Positions 8,421 through 17,389 of a stretch of 55,885 nucleotides of DNA are shown here, one piece after another. How positions within the stretch are numbered: the first letter of the stretch is position 1; each line of letters opens with the position of its first letter. The position numbers and the translations under genes were made by a program. The notes below the pieces were generated by a model. The model did not search any database and was not told the origin of the DNA. It saw only the letters and a list, made by a program, of their open reading frames with translations. This DNA comes from Myxococcota bacterium (GTDB lineage Bacteria; Myxococcota_A; UBA9160; SMWR01). The DNA lies in contig JAKVBI010000026.1 of assembly GCA_022447545.1 (NCBI GenBank), positions 1 to 55,885 of the forward strand, read 5' to 3'.

Positions 8421-10394
8421 TCATCGGCGAGTTCGGCCCGGACGATGGAGGCTGAGGGCATCACCTTCGAAGACGAGTAGGAAGCGCCGCGCTCCGAGAC
8501 CGATTCCGTTGCCTACCCCGTAGGGGAAATCGCGGGGTGTCTGTTGAGAGAGTTCATCGGCCTGTTTCCGGCTCGCCCGTGCTCCCGCGGTCTCTTGGCG
8601 GTGATCGAGCACCCACGCGAGATTGGCGTGAGCGGCCGCGAGCGTTGGGTTCAGGGCGATGGCGCGTCTCAGATCCGACTGTGCCCGCTCGAGATTTCCG
8701 CGCTTTGCCCATAATGCACCGCGGTTGACGAGGGCCTCGGCGAAGTCGCCGCTGCGTTGGGCCGCATCGAGGAGTCCAAAAGCCTCGATCTCGGCTCCAG
8801 CGAGAGCAGAGGCCACAGCGGCGCTGCTCAGCAGTTGGTCGGTGGGGGCGACGATCGGTGAGTTCGGGCGTTCCTTCCGGGTGAGTTCGAGATACAGCTC
8901 CCGCGCTGCCTGCGGTCGCCCCGCTTGAAGTTCGATAGCGGCGAGAGCCTCCTGGATCGAAAGGAGCGAGCCGGTTTCCCGAGCCTGGGCTCTCAGAACG
9001 CTTTGCTTCGAACGCTCGTAGCTTCCGATCAGTGTTTCCCGGGCGGCGTCGTATTCGCCAAAATGAGCATGCACGACCCCCATGGCCGGATTCTTTGGTT
9101 CTCTGGGTAGCCGCGGCATGTAGGCGAGGGTGACGAAAACACTCGTCGCTACGACGAGGCTGGGAATCAGCCAACGGCGCGCACCATTCCACAGCAGGGG
9201 GGGGTTCGCGGCGGCCCGAGCGATGAACAGCCCAACGGGTAGGGACAGGTTCAGCATGTACGACGCCTTCAGGGCCGAGAAGATCGGAACGCGCCACGCG
9301 AAAATCGCGAAAGCTGCGACGCTGCCCATGGCGAGGAGCACCAGGGTGACGTCGATCAGAGCATCCCGTTCACGCCGGATCGCTTGTAATGATCGGACGA
9401 AGCCGAGGAGGATTACGATTGTTGGGATGACGCCTGCGAGGACGAGTGCTCGGCGCAGATCGGGGTCCGCGACCTTTTCGGCCCATGTGCGCGCATAGAC
9501 GGTTCCCCAAACCGAGTGCACCAGGTGATCGGACATCGGGCGCGGATCACTGAACAGGCGGGTTGGAACTTGGATGAAATCGACGAGGCTTCGCTCTCCT
9601 GGTGGTTGTTCGTTCTCGATGGCCGCAACGAGAGGAAACGTGCGACTCATGGCGAAGGGGGTTCCAAATTCCACCGTATTGCGCGCGTAGTAGGGGGCGG
9701 ACAGCCCGAAGGCCAGACCTGCGATGATGCCCACCCGGATTGCGAATTCCCGTGTGGTCGTTCTCGAAACCAAATACTGCCAGGTCAAGGCGGCAAGGAT
9801 GGCGAGTAGAGGGATCAGGCCGCTGAACTTGGTGAGTAGCGCCAGCCCTGCCAGGGTTCCGACGCCGGCATCGCGGCCGCGTGATGGGGCTTTGCGCCCG
9901 GTATTGGCGAGAAACAGAGCGACGGCGGCACCACCGAAGAATGTGGCAGTCAGTTCGTTGCCCGGCATCGGACTGCTGTAGAGGTGGGGTGGAAGAAATG
10001 CGACGGAGACGAAGGCGAGTAACGGGAAAGGTGTCTTCTTTCCGAGGGCTCGGCCCGTTACGTCCGCTGCCAGGCCAGCGACTCCGAGGCTCGCGGCACC
10101 GCTGAGGAGCGAGAGTCCGCGAATCAGAACGTCGCCGCTTCCCCATTGTGCGAGGAGCCAGCCCAGGGCGTAGTGGACGGGTGGATGGAAGTACGACCAG
10201 CCCTGATCGGCCAGCGGAACCGACTGGTAGGTGTCCAAGAAAAGGACGTAGGCGATGTGGGCAAAGGCATCGTAGCCGGAGGGTCCTGGCTGCAAAAACG
10301 CGTAGGCAACACGCGAAGTGGTTGCAGCAGCAATGGCAACGGCCCAGCCGACGCGTATGCGATCACTCGTGGCCGTTTTTGCGCGTGTCTTCAC
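8421..10394 (-). CDS. polytopic GT-C glycosyltransferase (GT39/PMT-like) with C-terminal TPRs
   Basis: About 657 residues. The first roughly 430 form many hydrophobic segments in the pattern of lipid-linked-sugar glycosyltransferases; the first extracytoplasmic loop contains GPSGYDAFAH and YFHPPVHYALGW, typical of the PMT_2/GT39 group. The C-terminal 200 residues are soluble and contain tetratricopeptide-like repeats (for example ALVNRGALWAKRGNLERAQ). It probably transfers a sugar from a polyprenyl carrier to protein or glycan on the outer face of the inner membrane. The GTG at 10394 is chosen because GGAAGCGG precedes it; a TTG at 10547 would add 51 basic, poorly protein-like residues. Donor and acceptor are unknown. 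Confidence 0.75.
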   Translation of the reverse strand: MKTRAKTATSDRIRVGWAVAIAAATTSRVAYAFLQPGPSGYDAFAHIAYVLFLDTYQSVPLADQGWSYFHPPVHYALGWLLAQWGSGDVLIRGLSLLSGAASLGVAGLAADVTGRALGKKTPFPLLAFVSVAFLPPHLYSSPMPGNELTATFFGGAAVALFLANTGRKAPSRGRDAGVGTLAGLALLTKFSGLIPLLAILAALTWQYLVSRTTTREFAIRVGIIAGLAFGLSAPYYARNTVEFGTPFAMSRTFPLVAAIENEQPPGERSLVDFIQVPTRLFSDPRPMSDHLVHSVWGTVYARTWAEKVADPDLRRALVLAGVIPTIVILLGFVRSLQAIRRERDALIDVTLVLLAMGSVAAFAIFAWRVPIFSALKASYMLNLSLPVGLFIARAAANPPLLWNGARRWLIPSLVVATSVFVTLAYMPRLPREPKNPAMGVVHAHFGEYDAARETLIGSYERSKQSVLRAQARETGSLLSIQEALAAIELQAGRPQAARELYLELTRKERPNSPIVAPTDQLLSSAAVASALAGAEIEAFGLLDAAQRSGDFAEALVNRGALWAKRGNLERAQSDLRRAIALNPTLAAAHANLAWVLDHRQETAGARASRKQADELSQQTPRDFPYGVGNGIGLGARRFLLVFEGDALSLHRPGRTRR

Positions 10395-10606
10395 CAGCCG
10401 CTTCCGAGACCGTTCGGGAAAGAAGGTCTGCCCCAGCCGCCCCTTGTTCCGTCGACACGCATGGTTTCCTGTTCTGGTTCTATTGCGACGTGGCACCGCC
10501 CCGCTGATGAGTCGCTGTGCCGACTCTTCGCCCGCGAAGTCTATCAAACCCGCTTGGATTGAAGGCAGCCGCAGTCTATTCTGTAAAGAACGCAGGAGGA
10601 CAGAAG

Positions 10607-12025
10607 ATGCCGGGTGACCTCACGCCTTCTGAACGTGTTCGCGCAAAACTCGATCATCCGGTGGTTGACGCGGATGGTCACTTCCTCGAGTTCCATCCAG
10701 CGCTCAACAGCTACTTGCGCGAGGAGGGCGTCGAACCTGCCGAAGCCTTTGGGAGTGGATTGAGCCTGGGAACGGGCACCTTCGGCTACACGAGCTTGAG
10801 CCACGAGGAACGGCTGCGTCGACGCGCTACGCGGACACCCTGGTGGGCAGCGCCAGCGGCGAATACCCTGGATCTCGCGACAGCGACACTACCTGGTTTG
10901 TTGTACGAACGCCTCGACCAGATGGGGATCGATTTTGCGGTCCTTTATCCAAGTGCTGGCCTGCTGTACCCGCACGTGCGAGACGAGGCCACTCGCAGGG
11001 CGGCATGTCGCGCCCTCAACCGCTATTCGAGCGATTCCTTCGGTGAATTTTCCCACCGTCTTACACCTGCAGCGGCAATTCCCATGCACTCACCGGACGA
11101 GGCGATCGAGACCCTCGAGCATGCCGTCGAGGTGCTGGGGCTCAAGGCCGCCATGATTGCGGGCTTCGTGGAACGCGACGTGGCCGAACCAGGGGAATAC
11201 TCGGTCTGGTGGGACACTTTCGGGATCGACAGCACCATGGACTACGATCCCTTCTGGCGCCGCTGCGTGGAACTCGGGGTGTCGGTGGGTTCGCACTCGG
11301 GTGGAATGGGGATTGGCTTCCGGCGTTCGTTGACGAACTACATGCACAACCACATCGGCCACTTCGCCGCCGTGGGCGAAGCTCTGGCAAAGTCTCTCTT
11401 CCTGGGAGGGGTGACCCGGCGATTTCCGAAGCTGCGTGTGGGACTTCTCGAAGGCGGTGTGCACTGGGGTGTCGGGCTCTACGGCGACTTGATCGGCCGT
11501 TGGGAGAAGCGAAATCCAGAGGCTGTTCAGAGCTACAACCCCAAACACATTGACCACGAGGAACTCGCCCGTCTGGTGAAGCGATATGGTGGCTCCATGC
11601 TCAATCGCGTCGAAGACGAGGCGGCCGGTTCTCCATCCTGGGCCAACGACGGGCCCTGGGACGACTTCTCGGGTCTGGAGATCTCCGGGCCCGAGGATGT
11701 GCGGGATTTGTTTGTCTCCAGCTTCTACTTCGGTTGCGAAGCCGACGACCCCATGACACCCAGCGCCTTTGACACCCACCGCATTCCATTGGGGGCTCGG
11801 ATCAACGCGATGTTCAGCTCGGACATCGGACACTGGGACGTGCCGGAGATGACGGATGTGTTACATGAGGCCCACGAAAACGTGGACCACGGCTGGCTCG
11901 ACGAGGACCAGTTCCAAGATTTTGTCTTTGGCAATGTGGCCCGTTTCTACACCGATACGAACCCGGATTTCTTCTCAGGAACGGTCGTCGAGCGCGAGGT
12001 CAAGGAACTGATCTCGAAGGCGTGA
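10607..12025 (+). CDS. amidohydrolase family protein (amidohydrolase 2 type)
   Basis: A 472-residue metal-dependent TIM-barrel hydrolase or decarboxylase. The first metal motif is VVDADGHFLEF (Asp21, Asp23, His25), a D-x-H variant common in this subgroup. A later metal His is in SVGSHSGGMG and the conserved Asp in SSDIGHWDVP. Motifs such as DFAVLYPS and LTPAAAIPMHSPDEA match ACMSD-like amidohydrolases, which decarboxylate or hydrolyse ring-derived acids. An ideal AGGAGGA at 10594-10600 fixes the start. No signal peptide is present. It diverges from the glycosyltransferase and precedes a dioxygenase by 172 nt, so a catabolic role is likely but the substrate is unknown. Confidence 0.85.
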   Translation: MPGDLTPSERVRAKLDHPVVDADGHFLEFHPALNSYLREEGVEPAEAFGSGLSLGTGTFGYTSLSHEERLRRRATRTPWWAAPAANTLDLATATLPGLLYERLDQMGIDFAVLYPSAGLLYPHVRDEATRRAACRALNRYSSDSFGEFSHRLTPAAAIPMHSPDEAIETLEHAVEVLGLKAAMIAGFVERDVAEPGEYSVWWDTFGIDSTMDYDPFWRRCVELGVSVGSHSGGMGIGFRRSLTNYMHNHIGHFAAVGEALAKSLFLGGVTRRFPKLRVGLLEGGVHWGVGLYGDLIGRWEKRNPEAVQSYNPKHIDHEELARLVKRYGGSMLNRVEDEAAGSPSWANDGPWDDFSGLEISGPEDVRDLFVSSFYFGCEADDPMTPSAFDTHRIPLGARINAMFSSDIGHWDVPEMTDVLHEAHENVDHGWLDEDQFQDFVFGNVARFYTDTNPDFFSGTVVEREVKELISKA

Positions 12026-12197
12026 TCTGGGGCCCCTCCCGCTGGAGCACACGATTTCTCGGCGCATCGGGCTGTCAGAGCCACATGCACCGCTTTTTTC
12101 GCCAAAACGACGCGTCCATGACCTGACTCAGGCAGAAGAGGTGTTTCGTGCCGAGCAAGGAAGAGAACCACTGGGCCACTCATGAGGAGTATCCAAG

Positions 12198-13172
12198 ATG
12201 AGGAATTCGTTGCCCAAGCCCGCGGTGCCGTCGCGTTACTTCACGGAAGAAGAACTCTCGACTTTCGAGAGGGACGGTGTGGTCTGCGCGAGGGGTCTGC
12301 TCGATCAGGAGACCATCCATCACCTGCGCGAAGCGTTGGAAGATGCGATCGAGAAGCTGTCGATCCTGGGGAAGTCGGCTCTCAACCGCGAGAGCAAGGG
12401 GTTTCACGGTGACATCTTTGTCTGGAAGCTACACGACGCATTCCGGGACCTGGCCCTATTTTCGGTGCTTCCAGCCCTGTCTCATCAGGTTCTTGGAACA
12501 GCGACGATCAACTTCTTCTACGAACAGTTCTTTGTCAAGCGTGCCGGAAGTCCAGTGGATACTCCCTGGCATCAGGACATTCCGTTTTGGCCAGTTTCCG
12601 GCACGCAAATCGTTTCGTTCTGGATTCCCTTGGATCCAGTTACCCGCGAGTCGAGTGGACTGGAGTTCGTTCTCGGCTCTCAGAACTGGAATGAACGCTT
12701 CAAGGCAGTCACACCCGGGCATGACGCATACTTGATGGATACCGATCTCCCTACGGCTCCCAACTACGCCGAGCAGCGCAGTGATTACGACGTGGTCGGG
12801 TGGGACATGGACCCTGGCGATGTGATTCTCTTCGGTCCGGTGGTCTGTCATGGGTCGGCTGGAAATGCATCCAACACGATCGATCGACGAGCCCTTGCTT
12901 TCCGTTACTGTGGCGAGGATGTGCGCTTCGCGCCGCGCCACGCCACGATGCCCCTTCTCTGGGATCATGGTCTCGAGCCGGGTGATCGTTTGGGCGGGAG
13001 CCTCTTTCCTCAGGTATGGCCCGAAGTGATCGAAGACGAAATTGCGCGACGCATGGCCGGTCCCGAGCCTCCCAGTCAGGCGCAAATCGGTGCGTTCATG
13101 AAGCACCTCGAAGAAACGGGATTCGGGCCGACTGGTGAGAAACGAACCATTCTCGTCAACGAAGACGACTGA
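12198..13172 (+). CDS. phytanoyl-CoA dioxygenase (PhyH) family enzyme
   Basis: A 324-residue non-haem Fe(II)/2-oxoglutarate dioxygenase of the PhyH family. The facial triad is visible as His125-x-Asp127 (TPWHQDIPFWP) and His218 (VVCHGSAGN), with the 2-oxoglutarate-binding Arg236 in RALAFRYCGED. GAGGAG at 12184-12189 supports the ATG at 12198. Such enzymes hydroxylate unactivated carbons of branched lipids, terpenoids or halogenated substrates. It follows the amidohydrolase on the same strand at a 172-nt distance, so co-transcription is possible but not shown. The substrate cannot be told from sequence. Confidence 0.88.
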   Translation: MRNSLPKPAVPSRYFTEEELSTFERDGVVCARGLLDQETIHHLREALEDAIEKLSILGKSALNRESKGFHGDIFVWKLHDAFRDLALFSVLPALSHQVLGTATINFFYEQFFVKRAGSPVDTPWHQDIPFWPVSGTQIVSFWIPLDPVTRESSGLEFVLGSQNWNERFKAVTPGHDAYLMDTDLPTAPNYAEQRSDYDVVGWDMDPGDVILFGPVVCHGSAGNASNTIDRRALAFRYCGEDVRFAPRHATMPLLWDHGLEPGDRLGGSLFPQVWPEVIEDEIARRMAGPEPPSQAQIGAFMKHLEETGFGPTGEKRTILVNEDD

Positions 13173-13232
13173 ATCCAGTCGCTCGCGAGACGTGCCATGT
13201 ACGAGTGAGTTAGAGACCGGCGGAACTCGCAA

Positions 13233-14141
13233 TTACCGAAACTGTGGGATTACCTCGCTACCGAAACTCTCGAGCTTGTCGAGATATTCCTGGATGCTGC
13301 GGGTATGCCCTAGGCTGACTGAGGTTACGGTTGCGCCCGCGCGATGGTTGGCGTTGGCTGCTTTGAGCCACTGGTCTCTACCGTCCGGTATGATGGTCTG
13401 GCCGAGTATGCGCTGGGTTCCCTCTTCGCGTTGGATGATCATCATGGGCATTACGATGTCGAAAGGACGATCGTCGTAGCCGGGTTGGCGGCGCAATTCG
13501 TCGAGTAAAGCGGGAAGGTCATCGGTCGTGATCTTCCAAGGCACCCAGCCATCCCCGGACCTCGCGGCTCGGGCGATCGCAGCAGGACTGTTTCCCCCAA
13601 TCCAGATGGGAACGCGCGATGGCTTGGGCTCGAAAACGATGCCGTCGAAGGAGGCGAAGCACCCGTCGAATGATGGTTCTTCCTGGGTCCAGAGTGAGTT
13701 GATTGCCTGGAGGTACTCGTCGGTAAGCGGACCCCGGTCGGCGTGTGCGACCCCCAGTACTTCGAATTCCTTTTCGAGGTGACCGATGCCCACTCCGAGA
13801 ATGGCTCGGCCATCGGACATCAAATCTAGCGTCGCGAGTTGTTTCGCGACCAAAAGGGGGTTTCGGTACGGCAAGACCATGACGCTGTTGTACACGCGAA
13901 TGCGCTTGGTGGCGCCCGCCAAGAACGCGATGGCGGTTACACCCTCGCACCAACGCGCTCCCATTGCCTCGTTCATTTCACTCGACATGACGACGTGGTC
14001 TGAAACCGAGAGATAGGAAAATCCCACGCTCTCGGCTTTCTGAGCGATGGTCACGATGTCCGCCCCGGTCGCCGTGGCCTCCCAGGGTTGCAGGGTCGGC
14101 GGGTACAGGTTCATGCAGGGAAATCCCAAACCAAATTCCAT
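13233..14141 (-). CDS. LLM-class flavin/F420-dependent oxidoreductase (copy 1)
   Basis: A 302-residue luciferase-like monooxygenase-fold protein. Characteristic segments are GFSYLSVSDHVV near the N-terminus, VYNSVMVLPYRNPLLVAKQ, and GRAILGVGIGHLEKEFE, then the WIGG-type line VPIWIGGNSPAAIARAA. These match TIGR03619-like F420-dependent members more than FMN luciferases, but the cofactor cannot be proved here. The ATG at 14141 has GGAGGA six bases upstream and is preferred to the open frame reaching 14246. It diverges from the SDR gene across 245 bp and converges with the PhyH gene. Members oxidise or reduce alcohols, ketones or aromatic side chains. Confidence 0.85.
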   Translation of the reverse strand: MEFGLGFPCMNLYPPTLQPWEATATGADIVTIAQKAESVGFSYLSVSDHVVMSSEMNEAMGARWCEGVTAIAFLAGATKRIRVYNSVMVLPYRNPLLVAKQLATLDLMSDGRAILGVGIGHLEKEFEVLGVAHADRGPLTDEYLQAINSLWTQEEPSFDGCFASFDGIVFEPKPSRVPIWIGGNSPAAIARAARSGDGWVPWKITTDDLPALLDELRRQPGYDDRPFDIVMPMMIIQREEGTQRILGQTIIPDGRDQWLKAANANHRAGATVTSVSLGHTRSIQEYLDKLESFGSEVIPQFR

Positions 14142-14386
14142 GAGTGATCCTCCAAGTCTCGAAATCATGCATCGGCGGACCGGAATCGCCGCCCCATTCT
14201 CTAGAAGGCGATCCGATCGATTGTGGCGAATGCATCGTTTGCACATTTTCTCAAATGAGCGTTGCTGGCGGAAGAAAAAGACAACACGTAGTACTCGAAA
14301 TCTCGTGGGTTCCCGTCGGCCACCAAGGCTCTGGATTTCACGCGTCCCCGATGCGAAAATCGTATTCTCTTGGGCTGGAGGAAATC

Positions 14387-15283
14387 GTGAGCGAGACCGA
14401 AAAAGTGCTGGCTGGTTCCGTGGCTCTCGTTACTGGAGCGACTCGGGGAATTGGAAAGGGCATCGCGCTCGAATTGGGTGCCGCAGGTGCAACCGTTTAT
14501 TTCACCGGACGATCGACGACTGAAGACCCCAAGCGTCCTGGCACGGTGGGTGCCACAGCAGCAGAGATCGAGGCCAATGGTGGCAAGGCGGTCCCCATGC
14601 GTTGCGATCACCATGTGGATACCGAGGTTTCCGAGGTATTCGAACGAATTCAAAAGGATGAGGGGCGTCTGGACATTCTCGTCAACAATGCCACCGCAGA
14701 AATGGGATCCATGGTGGGCAAGCGCTTCTGGGAGCTCCCCATCGAGTTGTGGGACGATCTGATCGGAGTGGGGTTGCGCTCCCACTATGTGGCAAGTTTG
14801 CATGCAGCCCCCATGATGATCTCCCAGCGCAGCGGGATCATCGTGAATGTCTCTTCTCATGGTTCCCGCGAGTACCTCATGGGTGTGGCCTACGGAGTGG
14901 GAAAAGCCGGTGTAGAGAAACTGACTACAGACATGGCCAAGGAATTGCGGGAGCACGACGTAGCGGTGATGTCGATTTGGCCTGGGCTCGTAATAGGAGA
15001 AAATCGTCTTGTCGAGGCGGTTGAAGAGCCGGATGGTCGTACGACCCTGCACGGTCTCGATTTGAGCTATGCCGAGACGCCACATTTCCCGGGCCGAGGC
15101 GTGGTGGCGTTGGCGGCGGACCCTCAGCGTATGCAACGGACAGGTGGATCCTTCTGGGGTGCGGAACTCGCCACTGACTATGGCTTTACCGATGTCGATG
15201 GCACGATACCCGACGCGAGGAAGCTCCACGAGCAACTCAAACGCAGCGCACCCGATTATTGGAAGGATGTCGTCGGGACCTGA
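14387..15283 (+). CDS. short-chain dehydrogenase/reductase (SDR)
   Basis: A 298-residue classical-type SDR. TGATRGIG at residues 16-23 binds the dinucleotide, and the catalytic set is Ser157 (NVSSHG), Tyr169 and Lys173 (YGVGK). It lacks an acidic residue right after the second strand and has FTGRSTTED, which suggests NADP rather than NAD. The GTG at 14387 has GGAGGA ending 4 nt upstream; an in-frame ATG at 14351 lacks a ribosome site. The gene opens a rightward run (SDR, NTF2-like, LLM oxidoreductase, cupin) with gaps of 33, 108 and 90 nt, which may be one transcript. Confidence 0.88.
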   Translation: MSETEKVLAGSVALVTGATRGIGKGIALELGAAGATVYFTGRSTTEDPKRPGTVGATAAEIEANGGKAVPMRCDHHVDTEVSEVFERIQKDEGRLDILVNNATAEMGSMVGKRFWELPIELWDDLIGVGLRSHYVASLHAAPMMISQRSGIIVNVSSHGSREYLMGVAYGVGKAGVEKLTTDMAKELREHDVAVMSIWPGLVIGENRLVEAVEEPDGRTTLHGLDLSYAETPHFPGRGVVALAADPQRMQRTGGSFWGAELATDYGFTDVDGTIPDARKLHEQLKRSAPDYWKDVVGT

Positions 15284-15316
15284 AGGCGCGACGCGACTCA
15301 GGCCACGAGGGGAAAT

Positions 15317-15781
15317 ATGATCGAAGCCACTTTGGAGCGATGGTTCGACCTTATTCACGGAAACGACGTGGGCGATCGGAGCGCCTTTCTAGACGATCTC
15401 CTCGATCCGGAGGTCGTCTTCTACTCTCCAGTCGTGTTCACGCCTCAGCGGGGCAGGGAGGTCACGAAGCTCTATTTGTTGGCGGCGGGATCGACCTTTG
15501 GGGGTGAACCTCGCGGTGAACGAGCAGAGGGGAAGGGTGAGGACCGAGAGAACGGATTCCGGTACACGAAGAAAGTGATCACTGGGAATCAGGCGATTCT
15601 CGAGTTCGAAACGAACATGGGTGGCAAGTATGTCAATGGTGTCGACATCATCACCTGTAATGATGAAGGGCGAATCGTCGAGTTCAAGGTCATGATCCGG
15701 CCCCTGCAAGCCGTCAACATGGTTCACGCCAAAATGGGAGCCATGTTGAAGAAGATGCAGGGTGATTCGTCAAGAGCCTGA
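15317..15781 (+). CDS. NTF2-like / SnoaL-like small protein
   Basis: A 154-residue protein with the cone-shaped NTF2-like fold signature: an N-terminal helix with WFDLIHGNDV, then DLLDPEVVFYSPVVF and a beta-rich C-terminus ending with ITCNDEGRIVEFKVMIRPL. Members are ketosteroid-isomerase-like isomerases, dehydratases or binding proteins, and often accompany SDRs and oxygenases. GAGGGGA precedes the ATG. It lies 33 nt after the SDR, so co-transcription is likely. No catalytic assignment is possible; an isomerase or lyase step in the same pathway is an inference. Confidence 0.8.
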   Translation: MIEATLERWFDLIHGNDVGDRSAFLDDLLDPEVVFYSPVVFTPQRGREVTKLYLLAAGSTFGGEPRGERAEGKGEDRENGFRYTKKVITGNQAILEFETNMGGKYVNGVDIITCNDEGRIVEFKVMIRPLQAVNMVHAKMGAMLKKMQGDSSRA

Positions 15782-15889
15782 GGCCCGGGCTGATCGTGGC
15801 GTTGCGAGCCAGTGCCCCTTTTGTTGGAGGCGGGGGCAACCGGTCGGCCATAAGTGCCGCGAGACTTCCAGCGGGAGCGGAGGAACGCC

Positions 15890-16807
15890 ATGCGCGTCGG
15901 AGTGATGGTTGGTGAAGGCACGGGGGCGGCGCCCAGCATCCCCGGCATCCTGGAGCGAACTCAGCGTGCCGAGGAACTCGGAATCGACTCAGCGTGGATC
16001 GCCCAGATTGCAGTGGATGCAATGACCGCTGCGGCGGCTGCGGGTGCTCGAACTTCGAGAATCGAATTGGGGACGGCTGTAGTTCCGACGTTCACACGCC
16101 ATCCCTTCACCATGGCGCAAGCGGCTGCAAGCGCCCAGGATGCGAGTGGTGGGCGCTTCACTCTCGGCATTGGCTTGTCACACCAGATGGTGATCGAGGG
16201 GATGTTCGGGCTCTCCTACGAAAAACCCGCCGCCCACATGCGTGAGTATCTCGAGGTGTTGGCTCCCTTGGCCCGCGGCGAAGAGTTGGTCCATCAAGGA
16301 GATCGCTACACCGCGCGGATTCAGGGCATCTTTCGCACGGGTGTGTCCTTTCCCGTGCTGATTGCTGCGTTGGGACCGGTCATGCTGCGTTTGGCGGGTA
16401 GCCTTGCGGGCGGAACCATCACCTGGGCGGCCGGTCTTCGCACACTGGGAGACTTTGTGGTTCCTACGTTGCGCCAGGCCGCTACAGAGGCGGGTCGGCC
16501 TGAGCCCCGAGTCGTGGCAGGTTTGCCGGTGGTAGTGACCGGGGATCTTGCGCACGCCCGCGAGCGGGCGGTAGAGGTTTTTGGTCACTACAAGGCGGTT
16601 CCGTCCTATCGCGCAATGCTCGATCGGGAAGGCGTCGAAGGTGTGGAAGAGATCGCAGTTCTGGGAGATGAGGGGAAGGTGCGTGCGGAACTGGGTCGGC
16701 TCGCGGATGCTGGCGTGACGGACTTGTGCGTCTTTCCCTTCGATGCGGAACCGGGCTCTGGAGACCGTACTCTGGAACTACTGGGCAGCCTGGGCCAGAC
16801 GACCTGA
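15890..16807 (+). CDS. LLM-class flavin/F420-dependent oxidoreductase (copy 2)
   Basis: A 305-residue member of the luciferase-like superfamily. Recognisable stretches are RVGVMVGEGTGAAPSI, ELGIDSAWIAQIAVDA, IELGTAVVPTFTRHPFTMAQ and GRFTLGIGLSHQMVIE. The pattern resembles the F420-dependent TIGR03564 group, found with redox catabolism in actinobacteria and some deltaproteobacteria. GGAGG at 15879-15883 fixes the ATG at 15890 over an open frame starting at 15854. It sits third in the rightward run after the SDR and NTF2-like genes. It is not a close copy of the LLM genes at 13233 and 24284. Confidence 0.85.
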   Translation: MRVGVMVGEGTGAAPSIPGILERTQRAEELGIDSAWIAQIAVDAMTAAAAAGARTSRIELGTAVVPTFTRHPFTMAQAAASAQDASGGRFTLGIGLSHQMVIEGMFGLSYEKPAAHMREYLEVLAPLARGEELVHQGDRYTARIQGIFRTGVSFPVLIAALGPVMLRLAGSLAGGTITWAAGLRTLGDFVVPTLRQAATEAGRPEPRVVAGLPVVVTGDLAHARERAVEVFGHYKAVPSYRAMLDREGVEGVEEIAVLGDEGKVRAELGRLADAGVTDLCVFPFDAEPGSGDRTLELLGSLGQTT

Positions 16808-16810
16808 GGG

Positions 16811-16859
16811 GTCACACGCGTACGTCTGAGTCTCGCTTTTGATCTGGCTTGCGTGTGAC
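16811..16859. repeat. 9-bp inverted repeat between LLM and cupin genes
   Basis: GTCACACGC at 16811-16819 is the exact reverse complement of GCGTGTGAC at 16851-16859, with a 31-nt loop. It starts just after the stop of the LLM gene and ends 38 nt before the cupin ATG. It could be an RNA hairpin that separates expression of the two genes, or a spaced regulator site; there is no T tract. Confidence 0.3.
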
Positions 16860-16897
16860 GATAGCCGTCCTCGCCGAGGGCCTGAAGGAGGAACAGA

Positions 16898-17389
16898 ATG
16901 TCTTTTCCGTTTGCAATCTTTCGCGCGGCTGATGCGCCACTGCTCGATGACACTGGGATGATGGATGATCCCGTATTTATCGATGGAGCAGGGGGGCAGG
17001 TGCTCTCTGAGGGAACCTATCGCGATAAAGCTTCTTCCGCGCAACGAGTGACCGTTCCGTTTCGTCAGGAGGGTGAAGGCGGTGCGAGCCTGGTGGTCGG
17101 TGACTTCGCCCCAGGCTTCACGGTTTGGAGGCATAGCCACTCGCTCGATTGCCTTTATTTCATTCTTGCAGGTCAAGCCAATCTGGGCAGTCAAACATTG
17201 GGGCCAGGAGATGGATTCTTCGTGCCTGCCGACCACCCGTATGGATATACGGCAGGGCCTGAAGGGGTGCGCGTGCTCGAAATCCGAAACGGTCCGAAGT
17301 TCGATATGCAGGTACTCGAGCAGGACATGAAACGGTATGTAGAGAAAGCAGAGAGTTTGCTCGATGCGAAGGGCCGGACCCCAGCCTAG
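16898..17389 (+). CDS. cupin-domain protein
   Basis: A 163-residue single-domain cupin. His79 and His81 (WRHSHSLDCLYFIL) with a late His113 (VPADHPYGY) form the likely metal site; the Gly-rich turn AGQANLGSQTLGPGDGFFVP is typical of the cupin barrel. AAGGAGGAACAG precedes the ATG. It ends in CTAG, a tetranucleotide that is also the stop of the converging monooxygenase gene. Small cupins like this act as metal-dependent dioxygenases, isomerases or binding proteins. Being last in the SDR-led run suggests a step or accessory function in the same pathway. Confidence 0.82.
   Translation: MSFPFAIFRAADAPLLDDTGMMDDPVFIDGAGGQVLSEGTYRDKASSAQRVTVPFRQEGEGGASLVVGDFAPGFTVWRHSHSLDCLYFILAGQANLGSQTLGPGDGFFVPADHPYGYTAGPEGVRVLEIRNGPKFDMQVLEQDMKRYVEKAESLLDAKGRTPA

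Noticed and set aside
12026-12197. Terminator near GCTTTTTTC after the amidohydrolase gene
   Set aside because: The only nearby stem (GGCT/AGCC) is 4 bp and is 12 nt away from the T run.
14201-15358. A 385-codon leftward open frame opposite the SDR
   Set aside because: The SDR has a full catalytic set and Shine-Dalgarno. The reverse protein has none.
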